Counted from the first letter of the stretch, positions 17,212 to 25,619 are shown. The stretch is 31,861 bases of DNA from CAMPJM01 sp964440915 (GCA_964440915.1 CAYTTV010000042.1:1-31861), one strand, 5' to 3'. Notes: generated by a model not told the origin, from the sequence alone. Numbers and translations are program-made.

Positions 17212-18618
17212 ATGATAGACGGAAATAAATATTTAACACCTCGAGAGATAGTTGCAGAACTAGACAAATATATTATTGGGCAAAGTGAAGCCAAGCGAAA
17301 TGTTTCGATAGCACTTCGAAACAGGTGGCGCAGGATGAATGTACCCAGTGATTTGCGAAGTGAGATCATGCCCAACAACATCCTTTTAATAGGGGCCACA
17401 GGCGTTGGTAAGACTGAAATAGCGCGACGTTTGGCCAAAATTGCTGATGCGCCTTTTACTAAAGTAGAAGCATCGAAGTTTACCGAAGTAGGATATGTGG
17501 GCCGTGACGTTGAAAGCATGGTGCGTGACCTGGTGGAACAAGCTGTGCAGATGGTAAAGATGAGCAAGAAGGAAGAGGTAAAGGAAAGGGCTAATCAAAT
17601 AGTAGAAGATATAATCCTTGATGCGTTGATTCCACCTTTGAAAGGTCAGCCTCAAACGACACAAACCGGCAATTATGCCATGGAGAATAAGGAGAGCATG
17701 CCCGAAACGGATCATGAGCTGAATGAGAAAACCCGGGCAAGGTTTAGAGAGAAGGTCCGAAGCGGAGACCTCGATGAAAGAAAAATCGATATTCAGGTGA
17801 AACAACCTGGGAATGGTGGCTTAGGAATGATTGGCGGAGGAATGATCGATGAGGCATCTATGATCAATTTGCAGGAGATGATGAGCAATATGATGCCTAA
17901 AAAGACAAAACGTAGGAAGGTGACCATTGGAGAGGCGAAGAAGCTCCTTTTTGAGGAAGAAGCTGCTAAACTGATCGATATGGATGAGGTGAAAGGAGAA
18001 GCTATCCGAAAAGCTGAAGACGCAGGCATCATCTTTATTGACGAGATAGACAAGATTGCAGGTGGGTCCAGGAAAGGAGGAGGAGGCCCCGATGTGAGCC
18101 GAGAAGGAGTTCAGCGAGATTTGCTCCCTATCGTTGAGGGAAGTGCTGTCAATACTAAATACGGCTTTATCCATACGGATCACATACTATTTATTGCTGC
18201 AGGAGCATTCCATTTTTCAAAACCCTCAGACCTGATTCCCGAGCTGCAAGGAAGATTCCCGATAAGGGTGGAGCTGGAAAACCTTACAAAGGATGACTTT
18301 TATAGGATATTGAAAGAACCTAGAAATGCCCTCACAAAACAATACGAGGCGTTGTTTATGGCCGAGGATGTAACGTTGACATTTCAAGACGACGCGTTGG
18401 AAGAAATTGCAGAGATTGCCTTTCATATCAATTCTGAAATAGAAAATATTGGAGCAAGGAGACTGCATACCGTCGTTAGTCAATTACTCAATGAGTTCTT
18501 GTTCGACGTGCCGGACATAATAGGCCCCAATGCCCATTTGGTGGTGAATAGAGAACTGGTAAAAGAACGACTGAGCACCCTGAAACAAAACAAAGACCTC
18601 AGCCAGTATATTCTATAA
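17212..18618 (+). CDS. hslU: ATP-dependent protease ATPase subunit HslU
   Basis: HslU (ClpY) is the hexameric unfoldase that feeds substrates into the HslV (ClpQ) peptidase. The 468-residue protein contains LTPREIVAELDKYIIGQ at the N-terminus, Walker A GATGVGKT at 61-68 and the EVGYVGRDVESMVRDL segment with the pore loop. It also has an intermediate (I) domain of about 110-245 that is Met/Gly-rich around GNGGLGMIGGGM, and Walker B IIFIDEID at about 273-280. The last residues, LSQYIL, match the conserved C-terminal tail that docks into HslV, so a functional partner is expected. No hslV is next to it: the upstream neighbour is porQ at 20 bp. It is slightly longer than the E. coli protein, mainly in the I domain. 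Confidence 0.96.
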   Translation: MIDGNKYLTPREIVAELDKYIIGQSEAKRNVSIALRNRWRRMNVPSDLRSEIMPNNILLIGATGVGKTEIARRLAKIADAPFTKVEASKFTEVGYVGRDVESMVRDLVEQAVQMVKMSKKEEVKERANQIVEDIILDALIPPLKGQPQTTQTGNYAMENKESMPETDHELNEKTRARFREKVRSGDLDERKIDIQVKQPGNGGLGMIGGGMIDEASMINLQEMMSNMMPKKTKRRKVTIGEAKKLLFEEEAAKLIDMDEVKGEAIRKAEDAGIIFIDEIDKIAGGSRKGGGGPDVSREGVQRDLLPIVEGSAVNTKYGFIHTDHILFIAAGAFHFSKPSDLIPELQGRFPIRVELENLTKDDFYRILKEPRNALTKQYEALFMAEDVTLTFQDDALEEIAEIAFHINSEIENIGARRLHTVVSQLLNEFLFDVPDIIGPNAHLVVNRELVKERLSTLKQNKDLSQYIL

Positions 18619-18893
18619 ATCATGAAATAGAGACATTGATGATCGCTAGGATGTGCAGGAGATTTGGCCTTTCGATTCTTGCCATATATGGAGTTTCACA
18701 GTGTTTTATAGAATAATGATACCGTGCCGATGCGCTGGAACGAGGGTAAGAATAAATGGGTTTCCGTAGATTTTCTAATCTATAATCCTGCAACAAATAA
18801 ACTTTTACGTCTATTTTATATTAAGTATTATGGGTAGGGCAATATGCTTCCTGATTTATATGACTTTGAAATGAATGTACAATAACCGTTCAA
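18619..18893. other. Gap between hslU and the SDR gene with a short reading frame
   Basis: This 275-bp gap contains a 35-codon plus-strand frame (ATG 18730 to TAG 18835-18837) reading MRWNEGKNKWVSVDFLIYNP and onward. It has no recognised relatives and may be chance or a gene remnant. No intrinsic terminator was seen after hslU. The stretch just before the SDR start has TATGACTTTG, which resembles a -7 box but has two extra bases. Confidence 0.25.
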
Positions 18894-19619
18894 ATGAATT
18901 ATTTTTTTATCACAGGTAGTAGTAGAGGCATTGGCTTGGAATTGACCAAGGCACTTTTAAAGTACAACAATCATTACGTGATAGGCTTATCTCGGAATAA
19001 CGAATTCAAGCATGACCGGTTTAGGCATGAAAGCGTAGATTTAGCTCGGATAGAGGAGCTTGTCACTTTGCTCCCGCAATTATTTGAAGTGGATGGCCCC
19101 GTTGAACAAGCTGTTCTGATCAATAATGCGGGTACTTTAGGAGAAGTCGGCTATATGGGAGAGCTCGATACTGCTAAGCTCCCCAATGTGTACAATGTTA
19201 ATTTGATAGCGCCTGCACTACTAGCCAATGAATTTATGAAACGTTTCAAGACATTGGCTTCCTCTATACTGGTGCTCAATATATCCTCTGGAGCAGGCGG
19301 TTATCCTGTAGACGGGTGGTCTGGATATTGTGCCACAAAGGCAGGAATCAATATGTTAGGAGAGGTGATGGCACAAGAGCAAGAGATGAGGGGCACAGGT
19401 GTAAGGATATTTAATTTGGCTCCAGGAGTGGTCGATACTCAAATGCAAGAAGAGATAAGAGGGTCCGATAACCAACGTTTTAGTGGCGTTCAAAAATTCA
19501 TTGACTTAAAAGAAGACGCTGCTTTGGCGAGTCCTTCAGTCGTCGCCAAGAGCATCATTCATCTATTAGAAAATCCCGATAAATTTAAAGGAGTACAACA
19601 AGATGTTAGGAAGTTCTAG
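18894..19619 (+). CDS. SDR-family NAD(P)-dependent oxidoreductase
   Basis: This is a classical short-chain dehydrogenase/reductase of 241 residues. The cofactor glycine motif TGSSRGIG is at residues 7-14, NNAG at 77-80, NVNLIAP at 101-107, the catalytic Ser in LNISSGAGG near 132, and YCATK with Tyr145 and Lys149. Arg34 in LSRNN after the second strand suggests NADP(H) preference. The pattern is closest, by memory, to the sepiapterin/benzil reductase-like group, but the substrate cannot be read from sequence. The next gene follows after 29 bp, yet a short terminator-like hairpin sits in that gap. Confidence 0.88.
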   Translation: MNYFFITGSSRGIGLELTKALLKYNNHYVIGLSRNNEFKHDRFRHESVDLARIEELVTLLPQLFEVDGPVEQAVLINNAGTLGEVGYMGELDTAKLPNVYNVNLIAPALLANEFMKRFKTLASSILVLNISSGAGGYPVDGWSGYCATKAGINMLGEVMAQEQEMRGTGVRIFNLAPGVVDTQMQEEIRGSDNQRFSGVQKFIDLKEDAALASPSVVAKSIIHLLENPDKFKGVQQDVRKF

Positions 19620-19643
19620 CGCATTGTAATGCGCGCATTTTTT
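19619..19643 (+). terminator. Short intrinsic terminator-like hairpin after the SDR gene
   Basis: The arms GCGCAT (19619-19624) and ATGCGC (19629-19634) close a TGTA loop. Three bases later comes a run of six T (19638-19643). The hairpin starts at the last base of the SDR stop codon. The stem is short but GC-rich, so partial termination before the DUF4421 gene is plausible. Confidence 0.45.
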
Positions 19644-19648
19644 AGCTT

Positions 19649-20668
19649 ATGCAAAGAAGCGTCTATATTATTTTTTTATCTATTGTCCTTCTTACTTCAG
19701 TTTCTGTGGCGCAGGACGAAGACTCGGTAAGGCGTGAATATGTGAGAGAGTTTCCCGACGAGTTCAACGTGAAATTGTTCGCTACCAATCGATTGCTCAT
19801 TCTGAATCTATTGGACAGGGGCGGGGAGACCAGAAAAATTAATTATGCTCCGAACGACAGAGGGTATATCGGGATAGGGACTTATATCTTTGATATTGGA
19901 TTGGAGTTGGCATTTAAGATGCCATTGGCTTTTGGTAGGAGCAGCTCAAGATATGGTGATACAGATTTCATAGATTTTCAAGGCAGCTTGTATGGAAAAA
20001 AATGGAGTGCTGACGCTACCTTTCAAAAGTATGAAGGTTTTTATGTCAGTAATGCCCCTGATATTTATCCGGATTTCGATGTTGAAAAGAACTATCCCCA
20101 GCGGTCTGACCTTTCGGTTATGAATATTAGCCTTAATGGTATCCATATCTTCAACCATGAAAAATTTTCTTTTAGGTCGGGTTTTATACAGGCAGACAAG
20201 CAGATCAAGAGCGCAGGTTCGCCGATCATGATATTATCTGCCACGCGATTTAGCGTACGGGCCGATTCATTGCTCATGCCCTTTTCAGAAGATGGTAAAA
20301 ATTTTGAAGATGGAAGATTTGTTTCGCTATCTGTGTTGGTAGGGTATGCTTATGATTTTGTTTTTGATAACTTTTTTATAAAACTAAATGCCAACGGTGG
20401 AGCTGGGGGCCAGCATCAAAAGTTTGATTTGGGCAATGGAGAAAAGCAGCGCTGGGATTTGGCCCCCAAATTAAATTTTAGAGCCGCTTTAGGCTATGAT
20501 AATGAACGCTTTTTTGCAGGTACTTCTTTTATCATGCAAAAAACCAGTATAGATTTCGAAGGGTTAAGAATTAACAATACCACTGGAAACTATAAAATAT
20601 TTGTTGGCTACCGCTTTAAGAAATTTGGTATTTTAAAGAAGTACAGCATAAAAGACATCCTTCCCTGA
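19649..20668 (+). CDS. DUF4421-family outer-membrane-type protein
   Basis: This 339-residue protein has a signal peptide (MQRSVYIIFLSIVLLTSVSV, cleavage near VAQ/DED). It then shows an alternating strand pattern rich in Phe, Tyr and Gly that suggests a small beta-barrel. Segments such as NDRGYIGIGTYIFDIGLEL near residue 70 and KFSFRSGFIQADKQIKSAGS near 172 fit the Bacteroidota DUF4421 family, whose function is unknown. The final strands end with NYKIFVGYRFKKF, although a charged tail rather than a terminal aromatic follows. It is on the same strand as the SDR gene, with 29 bp and a terminator-like hairpin between them. Confidence 0.75.
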   Translation: MQRSVYIIFLSIVLLTSVSVAQDEDSVRREYVREFPDEFNVKLFATNRLLILNLLDRGGETRKINYAPNDRGYIGIGTYIFDIGLELAFKMPLAFGRSSSRYGDTDFIDFQGSLYGKKWSADATFQKYEGFYVSNAPDIYPDFDVEKNYPQRSDLSVMNISLNGIHIFNHEKFSFRSGFIQADKQIKSAGSPIMILSATRFSVRADSLLMPFSEDGKNFEDGRFVSLSVLVGYAYDFVFDNFFIKLNANGGAGGQHQKFDLGNGEKQRWDLAPKLNFRAALGYDNERFFAGTSFIMQKTSIDFEGLRINNTTGNYKIFVGYRFKKFGILKKYSIKDILP

Positions 20669-20887
20669 AATTATCTTAGCATATAAATCATCCAAAACAG
20701 CCAATTTTTTCTGTTGTTCTGGATGGCTTATATAAGACAAGAATTGAAAGTTATTTTTCTGTAACACCGTTGGCCTATAGCGGTTTAATTTTCATTTAAT
20801 ATTTATTTATATACTTTTTTTATTCCAAATTCTACTTATATTTGATTCCAAATACCTATTTATTTCAATAATTTATCTATTACTATT
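20669..20887. promoter_or_regulatory. AT-rich leader region of the cold-shock gene
   Basis: This 219-bp gap contains an imperfect hairpin at 20689-20725 (arms CATCCA and TGGATG outside, AACAG and CTGTT inside). It is followed by a very AT-rich stretch that includes the -7 box at 20837-20844. The hairpin has no T-run, so it is not a convincing terminator for the DUF4421 gene. Confidence 0.4.
20837..20844 (+). promoter_or_regulatory. Candidate -7 promoter box for the cold-shock gene
   Basis: TATATTTG matches the Bacteroidota TAnnTTTG consensus. A T-rich stretch at 20815-20821 sits at about the distance of a -33 element, though it lacks the usual G. Transcription from here would give a leader of about 35-40 bases that is very AT-rich and likely unstructured. 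Confidence 0.5.
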
Positions 20888-21079
20888 ATGGCAACAGGCA
20901 CAGTTAAATTTTTTAATGAAAGTAAAGGCTTCGGCTTTATTGTGGACGACGAAACCCGGAAAGACGTATTTGTTCATGCTTCGGGGATAACAGAAAATAT
21001 TAGGGAGCAGGACAGAGTTTCTTATGACGAGTCAGAAGGGAAAAAAGGTATCAATGCAGTTAATGTGAAGAAGATATAG
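20888..21079 (+). CDS. Cold-shock domain protein (CspA family)
   Basis: This 63-residue single-domain RNA and single-strand-DNA binding protein opens with ATGTVKFFNESKGFGFI, which carries RNP1 (KGFGFI). RNP2 follows as DVFVHASGI, and the end is GKKGINAVNVKKI. Such proteins melt mRNA structure at low temperature or act as general RNA chaperones. The length is slightly below the usual 65-70 residues, with a shortened loop. It has its own upstream -7 box and a strong downstream terminator, so it is an independent short transcript. Confidence 0.95.
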   Translation: MATGTVKFFNESKGFGFIVDDETRKDVFVHASGITENIREQDRVSYDESEGKKGINAVNVKKI

Positions 21080-21119
21080 TTATTCTATAAGAATATTGGA
21101 AATTGCAGTGCATTATTAC

Positions 21120-21154
21120 AAAAAAAGCTCCGTCACTTAGACGGAGCTTTTTTT
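21120..21154. terminator. Strong bidirectional intrinsic terminator
   Basis: The arms GCTCCGTC (21127-21134) and GACGGAGC (21140-21147) form a perfect 8-bp GC-rich stem with an ACTTA loop. Seven A precede the stem and seven T follow it, so it works symmetrically for the cold-shock gene (41 bp after its stop) and for the convergent OmpA-type gene. Confidence 0.93.
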
Positions 21155-21253
21155 GCCAAACTTCTAGTTTGTTGGTTCTCCAAAGGTTTCACCCTTGCCT
21201 ACTGTCAACCGCACTTTTTCCCGTTCTTAAATCTTACCCTCTGATATCTAACC

Positions 21254-22786
21254 TTACAGTCCATTTTTCAATATCGTAAAAACTACCCTTCGATTTATTT
21301 GTCGGTTTTCATCTGAATCGTTAGGTACTTCTGGAGAACCCTCGCCATATCCTCTAGCGGTTACCCGTTCTGGTGATATCCATTGGGAAGTCAAATAACT
21401 CCGGACGGATTCCGCCCTTCCTTGCGACAAGTTCAGGTTGTAGTCGTCGCTACCTTTGTCATCTGTATGCCCGCCTATTTCGATGTACAAATTGGGGTTT
21501 TTCTGTAGCAACTCTACCACTTTATCCAATTCAGGAAAGGATTCTGGTCGAAGGGTCGCCTTGTCAAAATCGAAAAATATGTTATTGAGCCTTACAGAAA
21601 CGCCCACTTCAATAGGCTTTAGGTAGATTGTTTTGAATATAGTGGTATCAGATTGTGGATCGGTTATATAAATGCTGTCACTTCCAACCAAATAACCTTC
21701 AGCAGAAGCTTCAAACAAATAAAAACCTCCTCCTGGGAGTGCTGTCTCTATTGGGTCTTCAGCGATATCGGTAGACTCATATTTTAAGGGTAAACCTCCA
21801 TGAATGATATCTAATGTCGCATTGGGTATGAAATTCCCTGTAGTCAAATTGGCAATAGTTGCTACCAAGGTTACAACTGGCACTTTTTTAATCACCCTTT
21901 TCAGGGTATAAATATCCAAATGTCCACCATCTGCAGACATGTGTGCTCTTGTGGTAAATACCAATGTATCAGAATTGCCCACTGCGTAGTAGGCATCAAA
22001 GCCTCCTGTATTGATAGGTTCCCCAATATTTTCTGGTGTCGACCAGTTAAGCCAAGTGTCATCTTGTCTTATTGTTTTGTAGATGTCTGCACTACCATAT
22101 CCACCAGGCCGATTACTAGAAAAATATAGGGTGCGGTTATCTGGTGCAAGGTATGGCCCGAACTCATCTAGTCTTGTATTCAAAGCGTCGATCGGCTGCG
22201 GACGTGACCATCGGTTGTCGCCAGTAGGAAAACTTACATAAAGATCGCTATAGTTGGCGCCTTCCGTCTCATTGAAATATAGTAACAAGGCACTGGCATC
22301 TCGAGCAAGAAAGGCACCATTGAATCTACCTTTGCACATCCTGTCAAATCCATTGATATCTTGAGGTACTGGTTTTTGCCATTTCCCATTCATGCGATGA
22401 CAGAGTGAAAACCCCAACTTGTCCCGTCCATTTCCACCTCTTATCAAGAGTGTATTCCCATCTGGTGATAAGCTGAGTGCTTGATTGAACTTGTTGGTAT
22501 TGAGTGGTGCGGGCATATGCACCGCCTGCGACCATTCTCCATTTTCGTCAAGCTCTGAATACCAAATGTCTTGGCTACCTTTCCCTTGCGTATTTTCCGG
22601 ATGATCATTAACAGTAAAATATAGAATTTTGCCATCAGGAGATACTAAAGGGGCAGAATCATGATAACGCGTATTTACTTTTCTGCTTAGGCTTACAAGT
22701 TCAAATTCATCACTGTCTGTCTCTTGCGCTATCGCAGGAAAATACAAGAGTACACCTAGCATTCCGATTGGTAGAAAAAAACGCAT
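21254..22786 (-). CDS. PD40-repeat OmpA-family envelope protein
   Basis: I take the start at ATG 22786, because MRFFLPIGMLGVLLYFPAIA is a clean signal peptide. An upstream in-frame ATG at 22819 would add 11 residues. The 510-residue protein has PD40/WD40-like beta-propeller repeats at about 40-290 (SPDGKILYFTVND, LSPDGNTLLI, LAPDNRTLYFSSNRPGGYG). A short carboxypeptidase-regulatory-like segment follows at about 300-385. An OmpA peptidoglycan-binding domain fills about 396-510, with FFDFDKATLRPES, GGHTDDKGSD, LSQGRAESV and RRVVF. This order is shared with the T9SS protein PorE, which also has TPRs that are missing here, so PorE identity is not claimed. It probably links the outer membrane to the cell wall. 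It is divergent from copA. Confidence 0.9.
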   Translation of the reverse strand: MRFFLPIGMLGVLLYFPAIAQETDSDEFELVSLSRKVNTRYHDSAPLVSPDGKILYFTVNDHPENTQGKGSQDIWYSELDENGEWSQAVHMPAPLNTNKFNQALSLSPDGNTLLIRGGNGRDKLGFSLCHRMNGKWQKPVPQDINGFDRMCKGRFNGAFLARDASALLLYFNETEGANYSDLYVSFPTGDNRWSRPQPIDALNTRLDEFGPYLAPDNRTLYFSSNRPGGYGSADIYKTIRQDDTWLNWSTPENIGEPINTGGFDAYYAVGNSDTLVFTTRAHMSADGGHLDIYTLKRVIKKVPVVTLVATIANLTTGNFIPNATLDIIHGGLPLKYESTDIAEDPIETALPGGGFYLFEASAEGYLVGSDSIYITDPQSDTTIFKTIYLKPIEVGVSVRLNNIFFDFDKATLRPESFPELDKVVELLQKNPNLYIEIGGHTDDKGSDDYNLNLSQGRAESVRSYLTSQWISPERVTARGYGEGSPEVPNDSDENRQINRRVVFTILKNGL

Positions 22787-22819
22787 CGCTATAAAAATTT
22801 GGTTATGTAAAAATAGCAA

Positions 22820-23008
22820 GGTAGCGTAGGGGGTTGAGATGGAGTTTTGGAAAAAGCTTACATAGGAATAATTATAGCGTAATTATTATTCAAAACTGGT
22901 GTAACGGTAGAGGCAACAAAGTAAAAAGTATGTAAATCAAATCGAGAATTCTATAAAACCTAAGTATTCTTATATAGGTATATTTGTGAAGCATTTAAAT
23001 TTAGAAGT
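22820..23008. promoter_or_regulatory. Divergent promoter region upstream of copA
   Basis: This AT-rich gap contains the inverted repeat AATAATTA (22867-22874) and TAATTATT (22880-22887) separated by TAGCG, and a TATATTTG box at 22979-22986. The repeat may be an operator, but it does not look like a typical MerR/CueR site overlapping the promoter spacer, and it lies about 90 bp upstream of the -7 box. Confidence 0.4.
22979..22986 (+). promoter_or_regulatory. Candidate -7 promoter box for copA
   Basis: TATATTTG matches the TAnnTTTG consensus exactly, 22 bases before the copA ATG. This implies a leader of about 15 bases. No TTG-type -33 element was seen at the expected distance, so an activator may be needed or the match is by chance. 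Confidence 0.45.
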
Positions 23009-25261
23009 ATGGCAACAGACATCATGTTAGATGATAAAGAGAAAGGCAATGCAGTTCAAAAAACCGTACCAGTGACAGGCATGAGCTGCGCTTCTTGTGC
23101 AGCCAGTGTAGAGGCTTCCTTAAAAGAACAACAAGGGGTGGCTGATGCAAGGGTGAACTATGCAAGCCAAACTGCCTGGATCGAATTTGAGGAAGATAAG
23201 GTGAGTCTGTCCAATCTGCAAAAAGTTGTTCAAGCTTCTGGGTATGATCTTATCATTGACCAAGATAATGGAGAGGATCTTCAAGAAGCGTTGCATCAAA
23301 AGCATTACCGTCAGCTAAAAGTCAATACGTTGTGGGCTTCGATATTGGCTTTTCCAGTGGTGATGATAGGCATGTTTTTTATGAATATCCCATATGCCAA
23401 CTGGATCATGCTCGCATTTACAGCACCTGTTCTTTTTTGGTTTGGAAGGGGTTTTTTTATCAATGCCTGGAAACAGTTGAAGCATGCTAGAGCCAATATG
23501 GACACTTTGGTTGCACTCAGCACAGGCATAGCTTTTCTCTTTAGTGCATTCAATACCTTTTTCCCTGAGTTTTTATTGGCGAGAGGATTGACGCCTCATG
23601 TGTATTTTGAAGCGGCAGCAGTGATCATAGCCTTTATTCTTTTGGGAAGGCTTTTGGAAGAACGTGCTAAGTCCAATACTTCTTCAGCAATCAAAAAGTT
23701 GCTAGGGTTACAGCCAAAAAACACCCAAATCATAGTAAATGGTGAGGAGCAAACGGTACCCATTGCTACAGTGGTCATAGGTGATCGTGTGGTTGTTCGG
23801 CCTGGCGAGCGAGTGCCTGTGGATGGAGAGGTGGTGTATGGAACTTCGTTTGTTGATGAAAGCATGATCAGCGGAGAGCCGCTTCCGGTGGAAAAGGTGG
23901 TAGGAGAAAAGGTATATGCCGGCACTGTCAATCAAAAGGGGAACTTTCATTTTGTGGCAGAAAAGGTTGGCGGCAATACCATCCTGGCCCATATCATTAA
24001 GATGGTGCAAGATGCTCAAGGGAGCAAAGCACCTGTACAAAAGTTGGTGGATAAAATTGCAGGGGTTTTTGTTCCTATCGTGATCGGCATTGCCATATTG
24101 AGCTTTTTGACTTGGATTATATTTGGAGGCGAAAATGCCACCACCCATGCGTTTCTATCTTTGGTGACGGTACTCGTGATCGCTTGTCCATGTGCTCTCG
24201 GTTTGGCCACGCCTACGGCCATTATGGTCGGCGTAGGTAAAGGGGCGGAAAATGGCATATTGATAAAGGATGCTGAAAGTCTGGAGCTCGGTCATAAGGT
24301 GAATGCTATGGTGCTGGATAAGACTGGGACAATTACAGTGGGCAAACCGGAAGTAACGGACATGATCTGGCGGGACAATATAGCTACTGATGCTTCCAAA
24401 GCTATTTTACTGGCTATTGAGGCGGCTTCCGAGCACCCACTTGCAGAGGCTGTTACCTTAAAGCTCAAAAATGAAGTCGATGCACGTATTGAAGTCGAGC
24501 AATTTGAGAGCATTACCGGTAGGGGTGTGAAAGCAGCAGTCGATGGAAAGACATATTATGTAGGAAATAGAAAGTTGCTGCAGGAAAATGGTATATCGTT
24601 AGATGAAGCCATGGCGCATCAGGCTCGTCTATTACAGCAAGAAGCCAAAACAGTGATTTGGTTTGCTAGCCAAGATGAGGTGCTGGCGTGTGTGGCCATT
24701 ACCGATCAAGTAAAAGACACGGCAAAGGAAGCCATTGCTCAGTTAGCAAAACAAGGCATTGAAATCTATATGCTTACTGGCGATAATCAGAATACAGCAG
24801 AGGCAGTAGCTAAGAATACAGGAATTAAACATTTTAAAGCAGACATGCTGCCCCAAGACAAGGCTGATTTTATCAAGAACCTTCAAGCAGAAGGGAAGGT
24901 GGTAGCCATGGTAGGGGATGGCATCAATGATTCTCAAGCGTTGGTGCAGGCAGACTTGAGCATTGCCATGGGCAAAGGTTCTGATATCGCCATCGACGTG
25001 GCAAAAATGACGCTGATATCTTCCGACCTCAACCAAATTTCCAAGGCATTGAAGTTGTCGAAACATACAGTCCGGACAATTAAACAAAACCTGTTCTGGG
25101 CTTTTATCTACAACATTATAGGGATTCCCATAGCAGCAGGAGTACTTTATCCAGCCTTTGGATTTTTGCTTGATCCCATGATTGCTGGAGCTGCTATGGC
25201 ATTGAGCTCGGTTTCTGTAGTGACCAATAGCCTTAGGTTGAAGTCCTTGAAGTTGGGCTAA
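23009..25261 (+). CDS. copA: Copper-exporting P1B-type ATPase
   Basis: This 750-residue inner-membrane pump moves Cu(I) out of the cytoplasm. One N-terminal heavy-metal-associated domain has GMSCASCAASV (Cys27 and Cys30). Eight predicted membrane helices follow, the sixth holding the CPC metal site at 393-395 (ACPCALGLATPTAI). The actuator loop contains SGEPLPVEK, the phosphorylation motif DKTGT starts at Asp437, SEHPLAEAV is the P1B His-Pro motif, and GDGIND is at 636-641. The motif continues SQAL where many homologues have a Pro. A small metal-binding protein is encoded 53 bp downstream on the same strand. Together they form a copper-resistance unit, probably induced by copper. Confidence 0.96.
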   Translation: MATDIMLDDKEKGNAVQKTVPVTGMSCASCAASVEASLKEQQGVADARVNYASQTAWIEFEEDKVSLSNLQKVVQASGYDLIIDQDNGEDLQEALHQKHYRQLKVNTLWASILAFPVVMIGMFFMNIPYANWIMLAFTAPVLFWFGRGFFINAWKQLKHARANMDTLVALSTGIAFLFSAFNTFFPEFLLARGLTPHVYFEAAAVIIAFILLGRLLEERAKSNTSSAIKKLLGLQPKNTQIIVNGEEQTVPIATVVIGDRVVVRPGERVPVDGEVVYGTSFVDESMISGEPLPVEKVVGEKVYAGTVNQKGNFHFVAEKVGGNTILAHIIKMVQDAQGSKAPVQKLVDKIAGVFVPIVIGIAILSFLTWIIFGGENATTHAFLSLVTVLVIACPCALGLATPTAIMVGVGKGAENGILIKDAESLELGHKVNAMVLDKTGTITVGKPEVTDMIWRDNIATDASKAILLAIEAASEHPLAEAVTLKLKNEVDARIEVEQFESITGRGVKAAVDGKTYYVGNRKLLQENGISLDEAMAHQARLLQQEAKTVIWFASQDEVLACVAITDQVKDTAKEAIAQLAKQGIEIYMLTGDNQNTAEAVAKNTGIKHFKADMLPQDKADFIKNLQAEGKVVAMVGDGINDSQALVQADLSIAMGKGSDIAIDVAKMTLISSDLNQISKALKLSKHTVRTIKQNLFWAFIYNIIGIPIAAGVLYPAFGFLLDPMIAGAAMALSSVSVVTNSLRLKSLKLG

Positions 25262-25314
25262 ATCATACCATCAGAAACATATAAAAAGTATTCATCATCA
25301 GTAAAAAAAGCAAA

Positions 25315-25524
25315 ATGGAAACGATCAAATTTAAGACCAATATAAAATGTGAAGCCTGCGTAGCGAAAGTAAAACCGCACCTAGATGCTACAGAGGATAT
25401 TGAAAACTGGGAAGTGGACTTAAAAGATCCCGAAAGAACGCTGACAGTAACCTTAAAATCAAACGCAACTGATAATGTCCTTAAAGCCTTGGAAAAGGCA
25501 GGATATCAGGCAAGCGAGAAGTAG
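25315..25524 (+). CDS. Small heavy-metal-associated domain protein, likely copper chaperone
   Basis: This 69-residue protein is a single HMA fold with a KCEACVAKV motif (Cys13 and Cys16), corresponding to the MxCxxC copper site. It ends with the typical KALEKAGYQA strand-helix pattern. The Met normally two residues before the first Cys is replaced by Lys, so metal preference or affinity may differ. Its position 53 bp after copA indicates a CopZ-like role in handing Cu(I) to the pump. An alternative is a simple cytosolic metal buffer. Confidence 0.88.
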   Translation: METIKFKTNIKCEACVAKVKPHLDATEDIENWEVDLKDPERTLTVTLKSNATDNVLKALEKAGYQASEK

Positions 25525-25546
25525 AGGGATTGAAGAAAGAGGAGTA

Positions 25547-25557
25547 GTGCGCACAGG
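25547..25557 (+). repeat. 11-bp direct copy of the tRNA-Leu 3' end, att-like
   Basis: GTGCGCACAGG here is identical to 28521-28531, which covers the 3' end of the minus-strand tRNA-Leu. The orientation is the same and the position lies on the 3' side of the tRNA, as expected for the far end of a tRNA-integrated element. The match is short and its core GTGCGCAC is a palindrome, so chance is possible. Confidence 0.3.
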
Positions 25558-25570
25558 ATATCCGGTGCGC
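25549..25570. repeat. Inverted repeat between convergent copper chaperone and CARDB genes
   Basis: The arms GCGCAC (25549-25554) and GTGCGC (25565-25570) enclose AGGATATCCG, which itself contains the palindrome GGATATCC. It lies 24 bp past the chaperone stop and 49 bp beyond the stop of the opposing gene. It could be a bidirectional terminator stem, but neither side has a T-run. Confidence 0.4.
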
Positions 25571-25619
25571 TAAAAACATAAATAGGAGAGGATCCGATTG
25601 TTGTGTTACATTTAGCTTT

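Noticed and set aside
20689..20725. Hairpin after the DUF4421 gene as a terminator
   Set aside because: The stem is interrupted by unpaired bases and no T-run follows it on the plus strand.
21254..22786. Identification of the PD40/OmpA protein as PorE
   Set aside because: The domain order is similar, but the N-terminal TPR region of PorE is absent, so only the general family is claimed.
24914..24945. Gln instead of Pro after GDGINDS in CopA as a defect
   Set aside because: All catalytic motifs are otherwise intact, and by memory the SQAL variant occurs in CopA proteins of this phylum.
25549..25570. Inverted repeat after the copper chaperone as a firm terminator
   Set aside because: Neither side is followed by a T-rich tract, so it is listed only as a repeat.
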